Assembly: GCA_003539625.1 (NCBI GenBank)
Contig: DPOU01000025.1
Location: forward strand, 1 to 37,184
Reading direction: 5' to 3'
Length of the DNA: 37,184 nucleotides
From: Acholeplasmatales bacterium
GTDB taxonomy: Bacteria; Bacillota_I; Bacilli_A; ML615J-28; CAG-313
Translations under genes and position numbers: made by a program
In this document: positions 32,109 through 37,184 of the stretch, in pieces
Layout of the letters: every line of letters starts with the position of its first letter
How positions within the stretch are numbered: position 1 is the first letter of the stretch
The notes under the pieces: generated by a model
Seen by the model: the letters and a program-made list of their open reading frames with translations, nothing else
What the model was told of the DNA's origin: nothing
Databases searched by the model: none

Positions 32109-32176
32109 AAAGATATTTCTTTTATGGAAGAAGCGACTAATTAAACTAATCGTTTTTCTACAAAGGGAATATCTTT
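32109..32176 (+). repeat. Long imperfect inverted repeat (68 bp)
   Basis: AAAGATATTTCTTT (32109-32122) pairs with 32162-32176 over 14-15 bp including G-T pairs. Inside, AGAAGCGA pairs with TCG...TTTCT across a small bulge. There is no T tract after the outer stem. It may be an RNA 3' end structure or the remnant of a small inverted-repeat element. Confidence 0.5.
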
Positions 32177-32214
32177 TAATATTGGTTTAAAAATAGCAAC
32201 TAATAATTACCACC

Positions 32215-32243
32215 TTGAAAAAGCGTGCCAGTTATGGTATAAT
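32215..32243 (+). promoter_or_regulatory. Promoter for the Nudix-GNAT pair
   Basis: TTGAAA (32215-32220) and TATAAT (32238-32243) are 17 bp apart, with a TGn extension (TGG). This promoter sets the start of the next gene at ATG 32263, because any earlier in-frame start would lie inside it. Confidence 0.78.
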
Positions 32244-32262
32244 ATTTATAAAGGAATGTACT

Positions 32263-32835
32263 ATGGAAAAGATAATTAAATTAATTGAAGAAATAAAATC
32301 ATATAAAACTAATGATGAATTAGAGCTAATTGATCAACAAACGATGTTAGAATTTCTATATTCATATAAAGCAAAAGCATTTGATAGAGCAAATAATATT
32401 GCTCATTTTACTGCTTCAGCCATTGTTGTTAATACTAATAAAACCAAAGTTTTATTTGCATATCATCTAATATATAAATCTTTTGCTTGGCTTGGTGGTC
32501 ACGCTGATGGTAATCCAGATTTATATCAAGTAGCTTTAAAAGAAGCAAAGGAAGAAAGTGGTTTGAATAATTTAAAACCATTCAATGATAAAATAATGTC
32601 ATTGGAAATTTTACCTGTTATGGCCCACTTAAAAAAAGGTAATATTGTACCTAATCATTTACATTTAAATGTTACGTATGTTCTTATTGCAAATGAAGAA
32701 GATACATTAAAAATCAAAGAAGATGAAAATAGCGCTCTAGCATGGCTTGAAATAAACGATTTGGATAAATATGTAAATGAAAAAGATATGATTAAAATTT
32801 ATCGAAAAATATTAAATAGAATAGGAAAAAATTAA
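32263..32835 (+). CDS. Nudix hydrolase
   Basis: This 190-aa cytoplasmic protein has a Nudix box at about residues 78-101: GGHADGNPDLYQVALKEAKEESGL. The usual R-E-x-x-E-E appears as K-E-x-x-E-E, and the first acidic residue is Asp, so the box is slightly degenerate but the metal-binding EE pair is kept. N-terminal helices (1-40) precede the fold. Nudix enzymes cut nucleoside diphosphates linked to another group; the substrate is not readable here. The start is ATG 32263 behind AAAGGA. A GNAT acetyltransferase gene follows 19 bp later. Confidence 0.88.
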   Translation: MEKIIKLIEEIKSYKTNDELELIDQQTMLEFLYSYKAKAFDRANNIAHFTASAIVVNTNKTKVLFAYHLIYKSFAWLGGHADGNPDLYQVALKEAKEESGLNNLKPFNDKIMSLEILPVMAHLKKGNIVPNHLHLNVTYVLIANEEDTLKIKEDENSALAWLEINDLDKYVNEKDMIKIYRKILNRIGKN

Positions 32836-32854
32836 TTAGTAATAGGAGGGAAAT

Positions 32855-33388
32855 ATGGATATTTTATTTAAAAGTATCAGAGATGCTAATACTTTTGAAC
32901 AAAATGAAATACATAAAATTTACAATCAATCATTCCCAAAAATTGAAAAGATGTCGTTTGATTACATATTAAGTATGACAACTAATAAAGATGTTAAATT
33001 CTTGATGGCAATAAATGAAGAAATTATTGGCTTAGTGTTTTTAATTGAAAAAGAAAATGAAGCTTTAATATATTATTTTGCTATTAATGATGTTGTAAGA
33101 TCAAAGGGTTATGGTAGTATTGTTTTGACTAAGCTAAAAGAAAAGTATCAAAATCTAATAATTATTATGGAGAAAGTTAACAAAGAATCAATTGATTATG
33201 AACTACAAGAAAAACGCTTAAAGTTTTATCAGAAAAATGATTTTAAGTTAACGGATTATTTATTAAGTGATTACTCTGGAGAATTTGAGTTATTAAGTTT
33301 AAATGACAAAATCAATGTAAATATAGTAGAATCAATGTTAAGTGTTATTGATAACGGAAATTTTAATTTTAAGGTTCTAAAAAAATAA
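32855..33388 (+). CDS. GNAT-family N-acetyltransferase
   Basis: This 177-aa protein has the acetyl-CoA pyrophosphate loop RSKGYG (residues 82-87, R-x-x-G-x-G) after a strand (ALIYYFAIND), and the motif B segment KRLKFYQKNDFKLTDY. It should transfer an acetyl group from acetyl-CoA to an amine on a small molecule or protein; the substrate is unknown. The binding site AGGAGGG before ATG 32855 is strong. It probably shares a transcript with the Nudix gene. Confidence 0.85.
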   Translation: MDILFKSIRDANTFEQNEIHKIYNQSFPKIEKMSFDYILSMTTNKDVKFLMAINEEIIGLVFLIEKENEALIYYFAINDVVRSKGYGSIVLTKLKEKYQNLIIIMEKVNKESIDYELQEKRLKFYQKNDFKLTDYLLSDYSGEFELLSLNDKINVNIVESMLSVIDNGNFNFKVLKK

Positions 33389-33400
33389 TATTTTTTTCAA

Positions 33401-33429
33401 TTGATAAAAATAATGATTTATGATAAAAT
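33401..33429 (+). promoter_or_regulatory. Promoter for the MATE-DUF1538-PII gene group
   Basis: TTGATA (33401-33406) and TAAAAT (33424-33429) are 17 bp apart with a TGn extension (TGA). ATG 33462 follows with an AAAGGGAAAGG binding site. Confidence 0.7.
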
Positions 33430-33461
33430 AAATCAAAACATTTTATAAAGGGAAAGGCATC

Positions 33462-34871
33462 ATGAAAAAACTAATCGGAACTAAGGACTTTTATAAAAGG
33501 GTAATTGCAATTGCAATACCTATAATGTTGCATCAAGGAATTTCATCATTTGTTAATTTATTAGATAACATAATGATTGGTAATTATAGCAACCAAGCAA
33601 TGGCTGGTGTAAGTGTAACTAACCAAATTTTTTTTGTTATCGAGATAGTTACAATTGGATCTTTAGCAATGGCTGGTGTATATTTATCCCAGTACTTTGG
33701 TGCTAAGAATCAAGATGGAATGCGATATAGTTTTCGGTTTAAGTTTTGGTTAGGACTTGGCATAAGCATTATTACACTTTTGGTATTAGGATTGTTTGGA
33801 AATAATTTAGTAAATTCCTTTTTGACTAATCCCACCACACCGGAAGAAAAAATCGCAATAGAAAATTATGCTAGTGACTACTTGAAAATAATTTTACTAA
33901 CTATTATTCCTTTTGTAATCGTGCAAATATATTCATCAAGTTTAAGAGAAGTTGGTGAAACAATTATACCAATGATTGCTGGAGGGATTGCGGTAGGAGT
34001 AAATGCTGTTTTTAACCTATGGTTTATTTTTGGTGGACTTGGTATTCCTGCTTTAGGTGTAAAGGGTGCCGCAATAGCAACTTTACTGGCAAGAATAACC
34101 GAAATGACATTTTTAATAATATTTACGCATAAACATAAGAGTAAATTTACTTTTGTCGATGATGCTTTTAAGAGTTGCTATGTACCAAAATATTTAGTAA
34201 AGAATATATTGGTAAAAGGAGCTCCCCTTATTCTAAATGAATTTTTATGGTCATTTGGGACTACCTTCTTATTAAATGTTTATTCAAGAAGGGGGACAGA
34301 AGTACTTAAAGCATTTAGTATTTCAAATACTACGACCAATTTGTTCTATATAGTATTTGGTGCTTTAGCTACGGCCATTTCAATTTTAGTTGGACAATCA
34401 TTAGGAGCAGGTAAACTAGAAGAAGCAGTTGACAACGATCGAAAACTAATTGCCTTTACTGTTTTTGTTTGTTTGATATTTGGTATAATTTTAGCAATCA
34501 TTGCGCCATTCGTACCATATATTTATCACGATTCGTCTGAAGAAGTTCGTCATATGGCAACTTGCTTTATGTGGGTAGTGGCTGGTGGAATGACAATATT
34601 TTCATTTAATTCGGCTTGTTTTTATACCTTAAGAGCAGGCGGAGTTACGATTGTAACCTTTTTGTTTGATTGCTTATTTATATGGAGTATTTCCATCCCG
34701 ACTGCAGTTTTACTTGTTAAATATACGGAATTGAACATTATAAATATTTATTTAATAATTCAATCAACCGAAATCATTAAAAGTGTAATTGGTTTCTTTT
34801 TAATAAAAAGCAAAGTTTGGGTAAAAAATCTCGCTGCGACAGATGATGGCAGCACAAAAATTAAAATATAA
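33462..34871 (+). CDS. MATE-family multidrug efflux transporter
   Basis: This 469-aa protein has twelve predicted helices in two six-helix halves, as in MATE exporters that use sodium or proton gradients to expel cationic drugs and metabolites. Family features include IAIPIMLHQGISSFVNLLDNIMIGNYS near the N-terminus, SLREVGETIIPMIAGG, and GQSLGAGKLEEA in the second half. Length is normal. The DUF1538 gene starts 10 bp later, so the genes are cotranscribed. Confidence 0.93.
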   Translation: MKKLIGTKDFYKRVIAIAIPIMLHQGISSFVNLLDNIMIGNYSNQAMAGVSVTNQIFFVIEIVTIGSLAMAGVYLSQYFGAKNQDGMRYSFRFKFWLGLGISIITLLVLGLFGNNLVNSFLTNPTTPEEKIAIENYASDYLKIILLTIIPFVIVQIYSSSLREVGETIIPMIAGGIAVGVNAVFNLWFIFGGLGIPALGVKGAAIATLLARITEMTFLIIFTHKHKSKFTFVDDAFKSCYVPKYLVKNILVKGAPLILNEFLWSFGTTFLLNVYSRRGTEVLKAFSISNTTTNLFYIVFGALATAISILVGQSLGAGKLEEAVDNDRKLIAFTVFVCLIFGIILAIIAPFVPYIYHDSSEEVRHMATCFMWVVAGGMTIFSFNSACFYTLRAGGVTIVTFLFDCLFIWSISIPTAVLLVKYTELNIINIYLIIQSTEIIKSVIGFFLIKSKVWVKNLAATDDGSTKIKI

Positions 34872-34881
34872 GGAGGAAGAA

Positions 34882-36414
34882 ATGCTAGGTGAATTAAGAA
34901 AAAAAATCAAAGAATCACTAATATCAGTTCTACCAGTAACGATATTAGTAATACTATTATATTTTACTCCCTTGTTAAGTCTTACATCACGGGAGTTGGT
35001 AATCTTTATTATAAGCGCTGTTTTTTTGATTATTGGTATTGGCTTATTTAACTTAGGAGCTGATATGGCTATGAGTCCAATGGGTGAACAAATAGGATCA
35101 TCACTAATCAAAACCAAAAAAATCTGGCTTGCGTTACTAGTTTGTTTTGTTATGGGAGTTTTAATAACCGTTGCGGAACCCGATTTATCTGTACTTGCAC
35201 AACAAGTAAAAGATGTAATGAATAACAATACAACTTTATTAATTGTCACAGTAGGTCTTGGCGTAGGTATTTTCTTAATGCTTGCGGTAATCAAAATAAT
35301 TTATAAAAAAGATTTATCGCTTTTACTAATGTTGTTTTACTTTTTAATGTTTGCGGTAGCATGTCTAGTAGTTAATTCAGGAAATGGAGCATTTCTTGCA
35401 ATGGCTTTCGATTCAGGAGGTGTTACTACTGGTCCTATTACAGTACCATTTATTATGGCTCTAGGTATAGGTATTGCCCAAACAATTGGTGGTAGAGATT
35501 CTAAAGAAAACAGCTTCGGTTTAATTGCTTTATGTTCAGTTGGTCCAATACTAGTTGTTTTATTACTAAGTTTATCATTTAGTGGAAGTATTAGCTTTAA
35601 TGATTTTAGCCAATACGAAATTTTTGAAAATAGTAGTGAAATCGTAAAAGTAGTTTTATCTTCTCTAAAAGAAGTATCACTTGCCCTTGGATTAATCGTT
35701 GCCTTTTTCTTAGTAATCGAATTAATCTTCATAAAACTACCTAAACAAAAATTGGTTCAAATATTTGTAGGTATCTTATATACTTTAATAGGATTAGTAA
35801 TGTTCTTATCATCAGTTACTATTGGCTTTATGCCAGTAGGATTTAAAATTGGTGTTATGCTTGCGGAAACAAGTCCAGTATGGATAATCGTAATTGGCTT
35901 TATTTTAGGTATGGTAGTAGTACTTGCCGAACCTGCTGTTCATGTGTTAACTAAACAAGTTGAAGATGTAACTACAGGTGGTGTATCAAAACGTGCAATG
36001 TTAATAGCTTTATGTCTTGGTGTTGGTATTTCTATTGGATTATCAATGATAAGAATAACTTTTAATTTCTCAATACTATATTACATAATACCAGGTTATT
36101 TTATTTCATTAGCATTATCTTTCTTTGTGCCAAAAGTATACACTGCTATCGCTTTTGACTCAGGTGGTGTTGCATCTGGTCCACTTACATCTAGTTTCAT
36201 CTTGCCACTTGCCATTGGCGCGTGTTTAACTCTTCAAGGTAATTCAAAAATATTAGAAGATGCCTTTGGAATAGTAGCAATGGTTGCAATGACTCCGCTT
36301 ATTACTATTCAATTATTAGGCTTTAAATCAGTAATGACAGATAAAGCTCGTGAAAAGATAAGAATGAAGAAGATTATCGATGCTGATGATGAACAAATCA
36401 TTTATTTTAACTAA
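34882..36414 (+). CDS. Duplicated DUF1538 membrane protein, possible cation/proton antiporter
   Basis: This 510-aa integral membrane protein contains two DUF1538 domains in tandem (roughly 15-240 and 270-500). Each has the paired signatures: GLFNLGADMAMSPMGEQIGS then VAEPDLSVLAQQVKDV, and GFKIGVMLAETSP then LAEPAVHVLTKQVEDV. Each also has AFDSGGV-TGP or AFDSGGVASGP further on. In Halomonas a two-gene DUF1538 pair (UmpAB) is reported to act as a Na+(K+)/H+ antiporter; here the two halves are fused. The start is ATG 34882 behind AGGAGG. Two P-II-like genes follow 10 bp later, pointing to nucleotide- or metabolite-controlled transport (inference). Confidence 0.87.
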   Translation: MLGELRKKIKESLISVLPVTILVILLYFTPLLSLTSRELVIFIISAVFLIIGIGLFNLGADMAMSPMGEQIGSSLIKTKKIWLALLVCFVMGVLITVAEPDLSVLAQQVKDVMNNNTTLLIVTVGLGVGIFLMLAVIKIIYKKDLSLLLMLFYFLMFAVACLVVNSGNGAFLAMAFDSGGVTTGPITVPFIMALGIGIAQTIGGRDSKENSFGLIALCSVGPILVVLLLSLSFSGSISFNDFSQYEIFENSSEIVKVVLSSLKEVSLALGLIVAFFLVIELIFIKLPKQKLVQIFVGILYTLIGLVMFLSSVTIGFMPVGFKIGVMLAETSPVWIIVIGFILGMVVVLAEPAVHVLTKQVEDVTTGGVSKRAMLIALCLGVGISIGLSMIRITFNFSILYYIIPGYFISLALSFFVPKVYTAIAFDSGGVASGPLTSSFILPLAIGACLTLQGNSKILEDAFGIVAMVAMTPLITIQLLGFKSVMTDKAREKIRMKKIIDADDEQIIYFN

Positions 36415-36424
36415 GGAGGAAAAA

Positions 36425-36823
36425 ATGGCTGAAGTTGTAAAGAAAAATAAAAAAGCACAAACTCCTAAAGAAAAATTAACGGCACCTAAAAAAATAAAGA
36501 TCTTATTCACAATTGTTGAAAGAAGAAAAGTTGACTTTTATTTAGATGTTTTAGAAGGATATGAAGTAAATCTTCAAACGGTATTTTATGGTAAGGGAAC
36601 GGCACCATCAGAAATAGCTCATTACTTAGGGTTAGTAAATGATGATAAAGCAGTAATCTTAAGCATTGTAAGAGAAGATAAAATAAAAGAAATATTAATC
36701 GCCTATGAGGATAAATATTTCAAAACTAAACACGGACAAGGTATTGCCTTTACCGTACCAATATCATCAGTTATTGGCAAATCAATTTATGAATTTTTAA
36801 TAAATATGGGAGGTAATATATAA
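36425..36823 (+). CDS. P-II-like regulatory protein (first copy)
   Basis: This 132-aa protein has a basic N-terminal tail of about 22 residues, then a P-II-like fold beginning KIKILFTIVERRKVDFYLDVLEG and ending HGQGIAFTVPISSVIG, where the P-II family has its conserved C-terminal strand. The classical T-loop with the uridylylated tyrosine is not evident, so it is a P-II-like protein rather than GlnB/GlnK. It starts at ATG 36425 behind AAGGAGG. It lies between the DUF1538 gene and a second P-II-like gene, with which it overlaps by 1 bp. The two may form mixed trimers. Confidence 0.78.
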   Translation: MAEVVKKNKKAQTPKEKLTAPKKIKILFTIVERRKVDFYLDVLEGYEVNLQTVFYGKGTAPSEIAHYLGLVNDDKAVILSIVREDKIKEILIAYEDKYFKTKHGQGIAFTVPISSVIGKSIYEFLINMGGNI

Positions 36824-37155
36824 TGGATGAAAAATTTGAATTAATAATGTGTATAATAAATGCAGGGTTTTCGGATGCGGTAATGGATGCTGCTCGTTCA
36901 TGTGGCGCAAGAGGTGGAACTGTAATTCATGCAAGAGGTACAGCACGCCAAGAAGTTGAAACACGGTTTAACATTTCAATTCACCCTGAAAAAGAAGTTG
37001 TTCTTATTCTTGCTTCAAATAAAATAAAAGACGATATATTACATGCCATATATCAAGAAGTTGGTTTGAATTCACCTGGTCAAGGTATCGCCTTTTCAAT
37101 GCCTGTAGATGAAGTTGTCGGTATCAATAATAAGAAAACTGAAGTAGCACGATAA
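36823..37155 (+). CDS. P-II-like regulatory protein (second copy)
   Basis: This 110-aa protein fits the P-II family more closely. It has a first strand FELIMCIINAGFSDAVMDAARSCGARGGTVIHARG, a middle section RQEVETRFNISIHPEKEVVLILASN, and the C-terminal GQGIAFSMPVDEVVG. No uridylylation tyrosine is visible in the T-loop area. It probably binds a nucleotide between subunits of a trimer and touches the membrane partner (inference from family). Its ATG overlaps the previous stop by one base. The last 29 bases of the window show no further gene. Confidence 0.82.
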   Translation: MDEKFELIMCIINAGFSDAVMDAARSCGARGGTVIHARGTARQEVETRFNISIHPEKEVVLILASNKIKDDILHAIYQEVGLNSPGQGIAFSMPVDEVVGINNKKTEVAR

Positions 37156-37184
37156 AAAAAGTGACTAGATAGAAAATTGTATGG

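Noticed and set aside
32215..32262. Earlier TTG start for the Nudix hydrolase
   Set aside because: The TTG is part of the -35 of a near-perfect promoter (32215-32243), so this DNA is not in the mRNA.
1..37184. tRNA, rRNA, insertion sequences, integrases or CRISPR arrays
   Set aside because: None was seen: no cloverleaf-like sequences, no transposase-like frames and no regularly spaced short repeats.

Overview
The window is about 37 kb of AT-rich DNA carrying tightly packed genes, nearly all on the + strand. Genes start from GGAGG-type ribosome binding sites and often overlap by a few bases. TGA is a genuine stop (it ends pncB, hypA and phoB), so this is not the Mycoplasma code. Rubrerythrin, Fe-S flavoenzymes and hypA/hypB point to an anaerobe. 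The overall picture suits an uncultured low-GC Bacillota (Bacilli/Erysipelotrichia/RF39-like), but the exact lineage is inference.

Layout. 0.1-2.7 kb: an ABC exporter pair (LolD/MacB-like ATPase plus FtsX-type permease), followed by glyA. 4.0-6.7 kb: a small membrane protein and a lipoprotein with five InlB-type repeats in front of an SGNH hydrolase domain. 6.8-9.4 kb: rubrerythrin, then a decaying patch holding a DUF1828-like gene, a pseudogene with an in-frame TAG, an anchored protein and an HEIRH-containing gene split by a frameshift in a poly-A run. 9.5-13.3 kb: a two-TM protein with a Nudix-like C-terminus, a flavodoxin-fold oxidoreductase, and a convergent CrtI-like flavoenzyme, the only confident minus-strand gene. 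13.3-14.0 kb: a gap without large genes that holds a 19-codon hydrophobic peptide gene with its own promoter and terminator, and a separate structured RNA of about 240 nt with promoter and terminator. 14.0-16.4 kb: an unknown protein, an ATC-hydrolase-family protein and two small membrane proteins. 16.5-18.4 kb: pncA-pncB for NAD salvage. 19.3-23.2 kb: hypB, a 950-aa multi-cluster Fe-S/FAD oxidoreductase, and hypA, with no hydrogenase in view. 23.3-30.2 kb: a complete phosphate operon, pstS-pstC-pstA-pstB-phoU-phoB-phoR, behind TTTACA-type direct repeats. 30.2-33.4 kb: an ArsB/NhaD-type transporter, a candidate regulatory RNA, a small anchored protein, a Nudix hydrolase and a GNAT acetyltransferase. 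33.5-37.2 kb: a MATE exporter, a double-DUF1538 membrane protein and two P-II-like proteins, closely spaced.

The most unusual points: (1) the phosphate-binding lipoprotein has its two sequence halves in swapped order relative to normal PstS, a circular permutation, and its partner PstA carries a ~120-residue extra segment; (2) the 13.4-13.9 kb gap encodes a tiny membrane peptide and a multi-helix RNA that I cannot assign to a known class; (3) HypA and HypB flank an Fe-S flavoenzyme instead of a hydrogenase; (4) a duplicated DUF1538 protein is paired with two P-II-like regulators; (5) a Nudix-like domain is joined to a two-TM membrane segment.
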